From Saccharopolyspora rosea (GTDB lineage: Bacteria; Actinomycetota; Actinomycetes; Mycobacteriales; Pseudonocardiaceae): a DNA stretch of 64,000 bases. The stretch spans positions 5,828,001-5,892,000 of the forward strand of contig NZ_CP102826.1 of NCBI RefSeq assembly GCF_025643595.1, in the 5' to 3' direction. Of this stretch, positions 45,507 to 54,960 are shown piece after piece; the stretch's first letter is position 1; each line of letters opens with the position of its first letter. The position numbers were made by a program, and so were the translations under genes. Under the pieces are notes generated by a model. That model saw only the letters and a list, made by a program, of their open reading frames with translations, had not been told where the DNA came from and ran no database searches.

Positions 45507-46310
45507 GTGATCACAGCCATGATTTCCGCGCTCGGGGCGCGGGGTGTGTCGACGACGGTGGCGGCGTTGGCGACCGCCTGGCCCGGCCCCGTTCTCGCGG
45601 TGGACGCCGACCCGGCACGTGGATCCCTGGTGCCGGGGTGGTTGTCGCGGTGGTGGGTCGATGGCCGGATCACCACCGAGACCGGGGTGGCCACGGTCGC
45701 CGCTGCCACCCGTGGGATGACCTCGGTGCCGGCCGAAGCGCTGGCCGGGCACTCCCAGGATGTCCCGCATGCCCGCCACGTCCGCGTCCTGTCCGGTGTG
45801 CTGCATCGAGAGCAGTCGCTCGCGATCGGCTCGGATGGTTGGCATCCCTTGGGAAGCGCGCTGCGCGACCTCACTATCTCGGGCCCGGACGTGCTCATCG
45901 ACGCCGGTCGGCGCGATCCGCAGACCTCGTGACCACTGCTTGCCGAGGCCGACCGGATCTTGCTGGCCGCGCGGCCCCGGTTGCGGTCGTGCTCGGGCAG
46001 CACCGACCTCGCGATGTCGCTGCGCGCCCGCTATGGCGACCGCGTCCAACTCGCCGTCCTCGCAGGCGATTCCCAGTCAGCGGCCGACACGGCCGCTGCG
46101 CTGGATCTCCCGGTCGCGATCACGGTGCCGATGGATTTGCCGTCATCGCAGGTGTTCGCCGACGGCATCCACGGGCCAGTGCATCTGGAGCGTCGCCCGC
46201 TGTGGAAGGCGGTCCGCCGAATTGCTCGGGGGCTGCATCGACAGGCGCGCCGGCCGGTCGGGTTCGACTACGAGCCGGATGTGGAGATGCGGGAGGTGGG
46301 CGTCGAATGA
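45507..46310 (+). pseudogene. TadZ/ParA-like protein interrupted by an in-frame stop
   Basis: The first 141 codons (MISALGARGVSTTVAALATAWP, VLAVDADPARGSLVPGWL) form a P-loop-like start in which the usual Lys is missing (GARGVSTT). A TGA at 45930-45932 interrupts, then the same frame continues PLLAEADRILLAARPRLRS to 46310. A single base change would restore a 267-residue protein. In Tad systems this ATPase-like protein localises the pilus machine. Its stop overlaps the TadA start (ATGA). Confidence 0.75.
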
Positions 46311-47638
46311 GCACCCGCCGCCTGTTGCCGGTCTTCGATGACGGTGACCCGATCCCCGACCCCGAGACCGTCAAGCAGCTCTGGGCGGCTGTGGCGGCGC
46401 GGTTGGACGCGGGCGAGTCGGACGTGGACACCGTGTTGAAAGACGAGCTCACCCGCTGGACAGCCGCCGGCTCGCCGGACTCCTCGCTGAGCGCGGAGCA
46501 CCGGCTCGGCCAGGCCGTGCGCGGGGCCTTGGCCGGGCTCGGCGGGCTGGCACCGCTGCTGGACCGGGATGGGGTCGAGAACATCCACATCCACGGTTGC
46601 GACCACGTTCTGGTGGAGTGCGCGGATGGCACGACGGCTCGGTGGCCGTACCCGGTGGCCGACTCCGACGAGGCGCTGTTGGAGCTGCTCGGTGAGCTGT
46701 TCGCCCGTTGCGGTCGCACCGCGCGGGAGTTCTCCCCGGCCCGGCCGATCGCGAACCTCCGCATCGCTGCTGGAGGACCGCTCGACGCGCGGGTCGCAGC
46801 GGTGCGGGAAGTCTGCGAACGGCCGAGGGTCGCGATCCGTCGCCACCGCCTCGCCCACGCGACCTTGGACGACCTCCACGCGGGGGGCACCCTCGATGCG
46901 TCCATGCGGGACTTCCTCGCCGCAGCCGTGGCCGCAGGGCTCAACCTGTTGGTGACCGGCGGCCCGTACGCGGGCAAGACGACCCTGTTGCGGGCGCTGT
47001 GCCAGCAGATCCCCGCCACGGAACATGTGGTCACCGTCGAGGACGACTACGAGCTCGGTCTGCATCTGGATCAACAGCGCCACCCGCTGGTCACCGCCTG
47101 GGAAGCCCGCGCCGCCGGGGCCGAAGGCGTCGGTGAGATCACCCTGGACGACCTGCTCAAGCAGGCGCTTCGGCATTCCCCGTCGAGGGTCGTGGTCGGC
47201 GAGGTGCGTGCCGGGGAGATCACGGCACTGCTGCGCGCACTCGGCAACGGCGCAACCGGAGGTATGGGCACCCTGCACGCCACCAGTGCACGCTCCGTAC
47301 CGGAACGCATCGCCGCCCTCGGTCAGCTCGCCGACCCGCCCCTGCCGATCCCCGCGGCACACCGCTGGACCGCCTCGGCCCTGGATCTGATCGTGCATGT
47401 CGCGCGCCATGACCACCCCGCCGGGCGCACCCGCTCAGTGGCCGAGGTGGTCGAGGTCGGGCCCGTCGGCGATGCCGAGACACCCGACTTCACTCCGCTT
47501 TTCGCCACTGCACCGGGAACGCCCGAGTCGATTCCGGTCGGGCCGCCAAGCCCTGGGCTGTTGGAGCGGCTCACCGCAGCCGGGCACGATGCGCGGGTGT
47601 TCGACCTTCCCACGGCATGGGGAGGCGGTTCCCGGTGA
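46307..47638 (+). CDS. tadA: TadA/CpaF-family secretion ATPase
   Basis: This 443-residue hexameric ATPase powers pilus assembly. It has a N-terminal domain, a Walker A of GGPYAGKTTLL (about residue 220), an Asp-rich VTVEDDYELGL, a Walker B-like VVVGEVRAGE and a His box (GTLHATSA). The start overlaps the TadZ-like stop, its own stop overlaps the next gene's GTG, so the locus is one coupled operon. It is intact, unlike some neighbours. Confidence 0.9.
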   Translation: MSTRRLLPVFDDGDPIPDPETVKQLWAAVAARLDAGESDVDTVLKDELTRWTAAGSPDSSLSAEHRLGQAVRGALAGLGGLAPLLDRDGVENIHIHGCDHVLVECADGTTARWPYPVADSDEALLELLGELFARCGRTAREFSPARPIANLRIAAGGPLDARVAAVREVCERPRVAIRRHRLAHATLDDLHAGGTLDASMRDFLAAAVAAGLNLLVTGGPYAGKTTLLRALCQQIPATEHVVTVEDDYELGLHLDQQRHPLVTAWEARAAGAEGVGEITLDDLLKQALRHSPSRVVVGEVRAGEITALLRALGNGATGGMGTLHATSARSVPERIAALGQLADPPLPIPAAHRWTASALDLIVHVARHDHPAGRTRSVAEVVEVGPVGDAETPDFTPLFATAPGTPESIPVGPPSPGLLERLTAAGHDARVFDLPTAWGGGSR

Positions 47639-48489
47639 ATGTCGACGAACTCGCCGGAGCAGCGTGCGGGCTCGCACTGGCCACCGCCGTGCTCATTGTC
47701 CTCTATGGACATCTCCCGGTACTGCGGCTCGGACGCACACGGTGGTGGACGTGGTCGCGACGCGGGTGGCAGCAGACCGCAGCCGCAGTGCTGCTCGGCG
47801 CCGGGGCGTGGTGGGTGACCAGATGGCCGGTGGCCGGGCCCGCCGTGGCCGCCGCCGTGCTCGGGCTGCCCCGCGTGCTCGCCCCGACTGCCTCGCGGGT
47901 TGCGATCACGCGCGGCGAAGCGGTGGCGAGCTGGACACGGCGGGTCGGGGATCTGCTGGCTTCCGGTGCTGGCGGGCTTTCGCAGGCGATCACCCGTTCC
48001 GCCGACACCGCCCCCGCGCCCATCGCCGGGGCGGTCCAGCGCTTGGCACATCGAATCCGCAGCGACGGGACCGAGCCCGCACTTCGGGCCTTCGCCGACG
48101 AACTCGCCGATCCCGCCGCCGACGCTGTCGTGCTCGCCCTGCTGCTGAGACTGCGAGCCGGTGGACGCGGCCTCGCAGACCTGCTGCACGCCCAGGCCGA
48201 GGCCCAATCCGAGCAAGTGCGCACCCGGCGGCAGGTCGAAGCCGACCGCGCCAAGCCACGCACCACGGTGCGCTGCTTGATCGCGATCGTCGCCGTGATG
48301 CTCGCCGGGCTGTTCCTCTTCGCCGGGCACTACCTGACCCCGTTCTCCACCCTGACCGGGCAGATCGTGCTGGCCGTACTCACCGCAATCGGCGCGGGGG
48401 CGGTGGCCTGGATGCACCGACTGACCGCTTCGCCCACCGCCGAGCGCGTCCTGATCGGCACACAGCGGAAGGAGGTGCAAGCCCGATGA
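47635..48489 (+). CDS. tadB: TadB-like inner-membrane platform protein
   Basis: This 284-residue protein has helices near residues 10-28 and 45-78 and a C-terminal pair (about 218-240 and 246-265). They flank the T2SS-F cytoplasmic domain (GDLLASGAGGLSQAI, DLLHAQAEAQSEQVRTRRQVEADRAK). The GTG at 47635 overlaps the tadA stop (GTGA). It forms the membrane platform of the Tad pilus with TadC. Confidence 0.82.
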   Translation: MNVDELAGAACGLALATAVLIVLYGHLPVLRLGRTRWWTWSRRGWQQTAAAVLLGAGAWWVTRWPVAGPAVAAAVLGLPRVLAPTASRVAITRGEAVASWTRRVGDLLASGAGGLSQAITRSADTAPAPIAGAVQRLAHRIRSDGTEPALRAFADELADPAADAVVLALLLRLRAGGRGLADLLHAQAEAQSEQVRTRRQVEADRAKPRTTVRCLIAIVAVMLAGLFLFAGHYLTPFSTLTGQIVLAVLTAIGAGAVAWMHRLTASPTAERVLIGTQRKEVQAR

Positions 48490-49348
48490 TCTCGCTCGCC
48501 CTCGTGCTCGGACTCGTCGTCGGCGCCGGCCTGGCCACCATGCTCGTCGCCGCAGCACCAGCACCTCGATTGGATCTGCACGCCGCGCTGCACCAAGCCA
48601 CGGCTTCACCCCCGTCGACGCCGTCGGGTCTCATCGCCGCACTGGCCGAGTGTGCCCAGACTTGGCGGCATCCGTGGATGGGAGTCCCGACGGCGGACCT
48701 GGATCTGCTGGAGAAGAATGCGCAGCACTACCTGGCACGGCGCCTACACCTCGCGCTCGCCGGGCTCGCCGCGGGGGCGGTGCTCAGCCTCCTCGCCGCG
48801 AACTCCGATCTGCTTCCCACCGCCCTGACGGTGGTCGGTGCACTGGGCGGAGCCGCTATCGGCTGGATGTGGCCGTACGTCGCGGTGCGCCAGACTGCGG
48901 CAGCTCGCCGGGACGCCTACCGGCGGGTGCTGGCGGTCTACCTCGACCTCGTCGCCCAGGAACGCAGTGCCGGCCGCGCCGCCACCCCTGCGTTGCGGGA
49001 GGCAGCCGAGGCCAGCGAGCACCCGCTGTTCCGTCGCATCCGCGCCACCGTGACCTCAGCCCACCGGCACGGCAACACCCCGTGGGAGGCACTACGCGCA
49101 CTCGGTAGCCGCATTCACCTGCCCGACCTGGTGGACGTGGCCGATCTCGCCGACACCGCCGCGGGAGGGGCTGCCATCGTACCAGCCTGCACACCAAAGC
49201 GACCGCGCTGCGACATGCCGCGCTGGCCGCCGACACCGCCGAGGCCAACGCCCGCAGCGAACGGCTCACCGTGCCGGTCTCCCTGCTCATGGTCACTGTC
49301 CTCGGCCTCGTTCTCTACCCCACCGCCGCACAACTAGTCGCCACCTAA
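48486..49348 (+). pseudogene. tadC: TadC-like platform protein, frameshifted near the C-terminus
   Basis: ATG 48486 overlaps the tadB stop. The first about 235 residues form a normal TadC-like protein with T2SS-F signature (YLDLVAQERSAGRAATPAL). At about 49180 a single base seems lost; the normal end (LHTKATALRHAALAADTAEA, then SERLTVPVSLLMVTVLG and a stop at 49348) is read in the other frame. As written, translation ends at 49337 with a Pro/Cys-rich tail lacking the last membrane helix. Confidence 0.75.
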
Positions 49349-49366
49349 CCGCTGAAGGAGCCTGCG

Positions 49367-49615
49367 ATGACCACCGTCCGTTCCCTCACCCGCCGCACCG
49401 CGGCCGTCGTGGCGCACTTCGCGCTGGTACTCGTGCTCGCCGCGACCACTGCCCTCGACCGGCTGCCCCGCTGGGCCGCGCGGGTCCAGGCCGACGACAC
49501 CGGGTCGGAGACGACCGAGAAAGCCGTACTCACCGCCATCGGCCTGGCCGTCGCGGTCGGGCTCGGCGCCGCCATCACCGCAGTGGTGAACAAATACCAG
49601 GGCCAGATCCACTGA
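49367..49615 (+). CDS. Flp-like pilin / small TadE-type peptide
   Basis: This 82-residue protein has a basic N-terminus and one helix (about 15-30), then DDTGSETTEKAVLTAIGLAV, a Glu-containing pilin-type processing context before a second hydrophobic helix (about 53-72). Small size, locus position between TadC and TadE and the hydrophobic C-terminus fit the major Flp-type pilin. ATG 49367 follows GAAGGAG. Confidence 0.7.
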   Translation: MTTVRSLTRRTAAVVAHFALVLVLAATTALDRLPRWAARVQADDTGSETTEKAVLTAIGLAVAVGLGAAITAVVNKYQGQIH

Positions 49616-49627
49616 AAGCTCCCGATC

Positions 49628-50032
49628 ATGACAGTCCACACCAGACAGCCCCGTGCGGATCAGGGTTCGGAAACGGTGGAAACCGCGGTCCTGGCCGCAG
49701 TCGTGCTCGTGACGCTGATCTCGGTGGTGCAGGCCGGATTGTGGTGGCACACCCGCAGCCTGTGCCACCACGCCGCCGCCCTCGGCCTGCACGCCGCCCG
49801 CGCCTATGCCGCCGACCCCGCCGCTGGCCGGGCCTCGGCCGCACAGTTCCTGCACCGCACCCCGAACGCCGCCGCCGACCCGCTCATCACGGTCACCGGT
49901 ACCGATAGGGAGGTATCCGTGCAGGTCTCGGCCACCGCCCCACACCTACTGCCGCTGCCGATCGACTTCCGCGCCACGCAAACCGCCACCGGGGCTCGCG
50001 AGCGCTTCACCACTCCGGGAGGTAGTCGCTGA
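49628..50032 (+). CDS. TadE-family pseudopilin
   Basis: This 134-residue protein has a short N-terminus with DQGSETVETAVLAAVVL, the TadE pattern with the conserved Glu at the start of a single transmembrane helix, and an extracytoplasmic domain of about 90 residues. It acts as a minor pilin. Its stop overlaps the next ATG by one base. Confidence 0.8.
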   Translation: MTVHTRQPRADQGSETVETAVLAAVVLVTLISVVQAGLWWHTRSLCHHAAALGLHAARAYAADPAAGRASAAQFLHRTPNAAADPLITVTGTDREVSVQVSATAPHLLPLPIDFRATQTATGARERFTTPGGSR

Positions 50033-50454
50033 TGAAACTCGACGACAACGGATCAGCGAGCATCGAGGTCGCCGTGCTCACCCCGATGGTGCTCCTCGTC
50101 CTCGTCCTGGTCGTGGCCGGTGGGCGAGTCGTCACCGCCCACGCTGCACTCGACACCGCCACCACCAGTGCCGCGCGTGCTGCCTCGATCGCCCGCACCG
50201 CACCCGCCGCACAACAGCAGGCCACTGCGACCGCCGAGGCAGCCCTGCGCGAGCAGGGCGTGCACTGCGCCCAGCAGCAGGTGTCGGTGGACAGCATCGG
50301 GTTCGACCGACCGATCGGACAGCCCGGCACCGTTGCGGTACACGCGGCCTGCGCTGTGCTCCTCGCAGACCTCACATTGCCCTTGATGCCCGGCAGCATC
50401 CCGCTGCGCTCGCACGCAGCGAGCCCGCTTGATCCATACCGGGAGCGGACATGA
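50032..50454 (+). CDS. TadE/TadG-family pseudopilin
   Basis: This 140-residue protein has DDNGSASIEVAVLTPMVLLVL at the N-terminus (Glu5-type pilin helix) and a soluble domain with two late cysteines (VHCAQQQ and HAACAVL). It overlaps the genes on both sides. It is the second minor pilin of the locus. Confidence 0.8.
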   Translation: MKLDDNGSASIEVAVLTPMVLLVLVLVVAGGRVVTAHAALDTATTSAARAASIARTAPAAQQQATATAEAALREQGVHCAQQQVSVDSIGFDRPIGQPGTVAVHAACAVLLADLTLPLMPGSIPLRSHAASPLDPYRERT

Positions 50455-50861
50455 GACCGGCCGACGACCTCGAGCGGGGTTCGGTGAGCGTGCTGGTAGC
50501 AGTGCTGCTGCCGTGCCTGCTGCTGGTACTCGCGCTCGTCGTCGATGGTGCCGACCGGATGCGCGCGCTGGCCCGGGCCGACGAGGTCGCCGCCGAAGCC
50601 GCCCGCGCCGCCCTTGCCGCGCTGGACACCCGCGGGCCGCAGATCACCCTCGATCCCACCCAGGCCCGCAGCACCGCTCAACACGTGCTCGCCGCCAGCG
50701 GACACCACGGCGAGATCACTTTCCACGGCCGAGCAGTCGAAGTCTCCGTCACACACACCGAGCCCGCGGTCATCGGTCTGTTCGGCCCGGCCCATCGCGT
50801 CACCGGCCACGCCGACGCCGCACTCGGCGTCGGCACCACCAATCCAGGACTCGCACCATGA
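50451..50861 (+). CDS. TadG-like pseudopilin
   Basis: This 136-residue protein has ERGSVSVLVAVLLPCLLLVLALV, a pilin-like helix in which the usual Glu is replaced by a Ser, followed by a soluble domain with ADEVAAEAARAALAAL. It is the third pilin-like protein. The replacement of Glu suggests a TadG-type role. It overlaps the LysM-BTAD gene by four bases. Confidence 0.78.
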   Translation: MRPADDLERGSVSVLVAVLLPCLLLVLALVVDGADRMRALARADEVAAEAARAALAALDTRGPQITLDPTQARSTAQHVLAASGHHGEITFHGRAVEVSVTHTEPAVIGLFGPAHRVTGHADAALGVGTTNPGLAP

Positions 50862-52954
50862 CCGGACTCCGGGCTCTGCTGCGCTGGCTGACCGCCGCAA
50901 GCGGTCTGGTCTTCGCCGTGCTCGTGTTGCCCACCGGGCTCGTGCTCGCCACCCAAGCCGCCCCGTGGCCCCACGGGCTCACACCACCACCGCTGGACTC
51001 CGGGATGTACAGGGACTCCGCGTGGGCCGACTTCGAGGCGTGGCTCGTCGCGACGTATCACGAAATCCGGCTGCAGCTCCCGGTCGACGACGTAGTGGTC
51101 CTCGGTGGACTGCTCGTGCTCTGGGGCCTGTGGGCGGCCTTGATCTGTTGCATCGTCACCGACACCTGCGCTCTGATCCGCTACGGCGCCCAGCAGCTGT
51201 GCACCGAAGACCGCCACGGTGTGCGGGGCTGGATCACGGCGGTGGTGACCAGCACCGTGCTCGTCGGCACGGCCGCACCGAGCGTGGCCTCGGCCCTCCC
51301 TTCCAGTCCGGTGGCGGCGAGCGCGCCCCGCCACCCCGGCGGCCCGCAGCGCACCCCCGAAGCGCCACGGGTCGCACCGGCCACGGACGGGCCCGCCCCA
51401 GACCCGTCCGTGGCCGGGCCGGCCGTCCACGTCCACCGCGGCGACAGCCTCTGGACGCTCGCCAAGGAACACCTCGGGGACGGAAATCGATGGCGGGAGA
51501 TCACTGATCTCAACCCGCAACTGGCCCCGCAGCCGCAGTTCCTGCGCGCCGGACAATGGCTGCGCATGCCCGACGACGCTGTTCGCCTGCAACCCCCGCC
51601 GGTGCCCGACGGAGCCAGGTGGGTCACCGTCGCCAGCGGGGACACCCTCGCCGGGCTCGCCGAGCGCTACCTCGGCGAGGCGTGGCGCTGGCCGGAAATC
51701 TTCGAACTCAACCGCGGCCGCACCCAGCCCGACCACCACGCCCTGCACAACCCCGAGATCCTGTTTCCCGGATGGCTCCTGGCGATCCCGCGCGCCGAGG
51801 CCCCGGACAATCCCACCCCACCCGGGCAGGACACCCCAGCCCCTCCACCGACGCCCACCTCGCCCAGCACGCCTCCGCCTGCTCCTGCGCTTGCGGGTTC
51901 GGCTGCCGCACCACGGCCCGAACCTGCGCCCGCCTCGCAGCCACGGGTGCGGGCGCGGGTGGTCGAGGGAGTCGTGATCGGGCTGATCGCCGCCGGAACC
52001 CTGACCGCCGCGGCGTATCGGTGGCGGCGACGCCGCACATCCCGCGCTCCCGCCGCCCCGCCACCAACCGTCTATTCCCTGCCAATCGCCTTGAAACGCA
52101 CTCACCTCCGCACCGACCAGCCCGCCGCGATATCGGCCCCGCCCACGGGCGGGGAGTGCGAGGCCGAGCACGCCGAGCCGCCTCCCGCCGGGCGGGTGCA
52201 GGCTCGTGTGACGGTGTTCGGCTCGCCCCGGCTGTACTGGCGTCCCGAGACCGAGGCGCCCGCACACGAGGTGGTGTTGCAGCCGCGGATGGTGTCCCTG
52301 CTGACATTCCTGGCGCTGCATCCTCGCGGGGCCGGCCGGGAAGAGATCCTGGAGGCTCTCTGGGGCGAGCACGCCGCGGGCAGCAACGCGCTCAACACCA
52401 CCCTGACCCGGTTGGGGCGCACCCTCAGCGGCCACGACCCCGCACTCGCAGAGCTGGTGGTCGCCGGGGAAGGACGGCGCTGCCGGATCAATCCCGAGCT
52501 GACCACAGTGGACTATTGGGAGTTCACCACAGCCCACGCTGCGCGCCGCCAAGCCCGCTCCGACGATGAGCGCGCGACCGCGGACCAGGAGATCATTTCC
52601 GCCTACGCCGGCTGGCTCGCTGACGGCCTCGACGCCCCCTGGGCTGAACCCGCCCGCGCCCACGCCCACCGCGCGTTCCTCGATGCCATAGCCGGCCGCG
52701 CCCACGACCTGCGCGAGACAGCCCCGCAGCACGCGCTCGACATGCTCGAACACGCCCGGGAATTCGCCCCCGATCACGAACCGCTGTATCGCGACATCAT
52801 GCGTCTGCAAGCCCGCCTCGGGCTGTACGAAGCCATTCCCCGCACCCTCGAACTCCTGCACACAAGCCTCGCCGCCCTCGGCACCGTTCCCAGCAACGAA
52901 ACCCGCGCACTCGCCGAGCAGCTCCGCCGCGAGCGCCTCTCCACGGAGACATAA
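50858..52954 (+). CDS. LysM and BTAD domain membrane protein
   Basis: This 698-residue protein has N-terminal helices (about 10-32, 82-105 and 130-150), two LysM domains (about 188-235, starting VHRGDSLWTLAKEHLGDG, and about 250-300), a Pro-rich linker, another helix (about 368-388) and a C-terminal winged helix plus BTAD repeat domain (from about 445, RMVSLLTFLALHPRGAGREEILEAL). It joins cell-wall binding with a regulator-type module, as seen in tad/plasmid loci of actinomycetes. It ends the Tad-like operon. Confidence 0.82.
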   Translation: MTGLRALLRWLTAASGLVFAVLVLPTGLVLATQAAPWPHGLTPPPLDSGMYRDSAWADFEAWLVATYHEIRLQLPVDDVVVLGGLLVLWGLWAALICCIVTDTCALIRYGAQQLCTEDRHGVRGWITAVVTSTVLVGTAAPSVASALPSSPVAASAPRHPGGPQRTPEAPRVAPATDGPAPDPSVAGPAVHVHRGDSLWTLAKEHLGDGNRWREITDLNPQLAPQPQFLRAGQWLRMPDDAVRLQPPPVPDGARWVTVASGDTLAGLAERYLGEAWRWPEIFELNRGRTQPDHHALHNPEILFPGWLLAIPRAEAPDNPTPPGQDTPAPPPTPTSPSTPPPAPALAGSAAAPRPEPAPASQPRVRARVVEGVVIGLIAAGTLTAAAYRWRRRRTSRAPAAPPPTVYSLPIALKRTHLRTDQPAAISAPPTGGECEAEHAEPPPAGRVQARVTVFGSPRLYWRPETEAPAHEVVLQPRMVSLLTFLALHPRGAGREEILEALWGEHAAGSNALNTTLTRLGRTLSGHDPALAELVVAGEGRRCRINPELTTVDYWEFTTAHAARRQARSDDERATADQEIISAYAGWLADGLDAPWAEPARAHAHRAFLDAIAGRAHDLRETAPQHALDMLEHAREFAPDHEPLYRDIMRLQARLGLYEAIPRTLELLHTSLAALGTVPSNETRALAEQLRRERLSTET

Positions 52955-53700
52955 AAGAGCCCCTCGGCACGTCGAGCGCACTGCGCTTTCCGACTCGCCG
53001 AAAGAGAACACCGCCTCCGCGAAACCCCTTTCTCTGCAGGAATGTCCTCGCCGGAACTGCTGCGGACCGTGACACAAAAGGTCCCTGGTATAGCCAGACC
53101 CACCAGCCGATCCGCACACCGAGGTCGTCTGCGGTCACGTGATCGTCAGCGGCGAGCATGATTGCCGCAGGGGGTTCCGACCGGGGTTCCATGCGGGGTT
53201 CCGCTTCGGGTTCCGCTTAAACCGGCACCCCCGCGCGGAGCGATCCGCGCAGGTCACAACGGCTTGTTAGCGGCCGCGGCGCTCCCAGACTCGGTCGTGC
53301 CCACCACGACAGGGCACATCAGCAGCAGGCGGGCGCACTCTCGAACGCCGCGGTCTTGTCCGCATGGTCCCGCCGGGCATACCTCGCCCCCGCCCTCCTG
53401 TTCCCCTATTTCTTTACTTTCCCTGCTCCCAGCGTATTCTTCTCGCTCCGCAGGTCTTGTCGTCGACGGGTTCGCGAGTCGCATTCGCCCGGGCTGACAC
53501 GGTTGCATTCCACGACGAGGACACGGTTTTCGCTGGTCACGGCGCCGGATTTTTCTACAAGAGGACCCATTTGGAGGGTCGTTTTTCCTTGAGAGGTCGT
53601 TCGGTGGAGAGTTAGCTTTGAATCGTTCGCGGGGATCACCCGCAATTCCGCCGAATGGTGAAACCCGCGCTGTGCGCGCATTCTGCGAAAGGACGAGCTA
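52955..53700. other. Non-coding gap with 12-bp repeats
   Basis: About 750 bases lie between the LysM-BTAD gene and the MoxR remnant. It has a four-copy 12-bp direct repeat (53172-53219) and otherwise overlapping short frames with no family match. It is the most plausible place for an origin or promoter of this part of the element. Confidence 0.5.
53172..53219. repeat. Four direct repeats, period 12 bp
   Basis: GGGTTCC occurs at 53172, 53184, 53196 and 53208, exactly 12 bases apart, each followed by five variable bases. Such evenly spaced short repeats resemble iterons or a multi-site operator. They could also be read as codons (G-V-P repeats), but that frame has no other support. Confidence 0.6.
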
Positions 53701-54914
53701 TGCCTTCCAGCACCCCCAACAGCACCACCGCCCCCGCCGCTCATCGGGCCGCCTGCGTAGGGGTGAGCTGCGTGCCCAGGTGGCCCGAGTACTCGCCGAT
53801 GACCGCAAGGGTGAGCACAGCCCGCGGCAGGTGGCCGCGAAGCTGGGCCGTTCGGCCGGGGCAGTGGGCAACGCGTTGAAGACCCTGGCGGACCAGGGCG
53901 CCGCGCAGGTCACCAGTACCTCCCCGCTGCGGTACCAGGCCACGCGAACCACCCGCAAGGCCGCCACCGGCGCCCCGGCGGCGCGCGCGGCGAAGCCCGC
54001 CACCCCCGCAAAGTCCAGCACGTCGGCGCAGTCCGGAGCGGCGACGCCCGCCCCGGAAACCACGGTCGCGCGGAACGGCACCAGCGCGGGCGCGGCGGCC
54101 TCCCCGGCGGCGCCGGTGTCGGGGCCGGTGACGCGGCCGAACGGCCAGCAGTACCACCCGCGAAGCCTGGCGGGTCTGCCGGACGTGACCGCCTTGCAAA
54201 GGCTGCGGGCGGCAGAGGTGCCGGTGCTGCTGTACGGCCCGCCCGGTACCGGCAAAACCGCCGTGGTCGAGGCTGCCTTCGGTGACGTGATCACGATCGC
54301 CGGGGACGGGGACACCACGGTCGCGGATCTGGTGGGTGAATACACCCAGACCCCGGACGGGCGGTACGAATTCGTGCACGGCCCGCTGATCACTGCCATG
54401 CGCGAAGGCCGCCCGCTGTTCATCGACGACGCGTCGCTGATCCCTCCAACCGTCCTCGCCGTCGTGTACCCCGCGATGGATGGGCGACGGAAAATCACGA
54501 TCAAGGCCAACGGCGGCGAACGTGTCACCATCGCGGCCGGGTTCTAGGTGATCGCCGGACACAACCCCGGCGTTCACGGCGCGATCGTGACCGACGCCCT
54601 GTCCTCCCCGCTTTTCGGCCCAGGTACAGGTGTCCAGCGACTACGACCTCGCCAAGCAGCTCAAGACCGATCCCCGGGCGGTGCGGGTGGCCCGCAACCT
54701 CGCCACCAAGCAGGACAAGGGCGAGATCGGCTGGGCGCCGCAACTGCGCGAGTTGATCGCATTCGACCGCATCGCCGCCGTGCTGGGCGCGCACGCAGCG
54801 GCCGGGAACCTGCTCAACCTCGCCCCCGAAGAGGACCGCGACACCGTCGCCGCAGTCGTGCGGTCCGCGTTCGGCGGCACGGTCGCACCCCTGGCGCTCG
54901 GCGCCCGCATCTAG
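53701..54914 (+). pseudogene. MoxR-type AAA ATPase with winged-helix N-terminus, broken
   Basis: The pieces form one protein: an N-terminal start (ATG 53701), a winged-helix part (SPRQVAAKLGRSAGAVGNAL), a Pro/Ala linker, and an AAA domain with Walker A GPPGTGKTAVVE and Walker B LFIDDAS. A frameshift separates the start from the rest near 53740; TAG at 54545-54547 replaces Tyr in GF-Y-VIAGHNPG; and an extra C near 54607 shifts the end, which continues to 54914 (SSDYDLAKQLKTDPRAVRV). Three lesions make it non-functional as read. Confidence 0.8.
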
Positions 54915-54960
54915 CCCGACCGTTCGCGAATTCGCCCACTGTGTAAGGAGATTCCGCGCC

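Noticed and set aside
50678-53119. 813-codon minus-strand frame across the LysM-BTAD gene
   Set aside because: The sense gene has LysM and BTAD domains; the opposite frame is an antisense shadow.
53162-53497. Plus-strand frame with G-V-P repeats
   Set aside because: It is created by the 12-bp DNA repeats; the rest has no coding character or family match.
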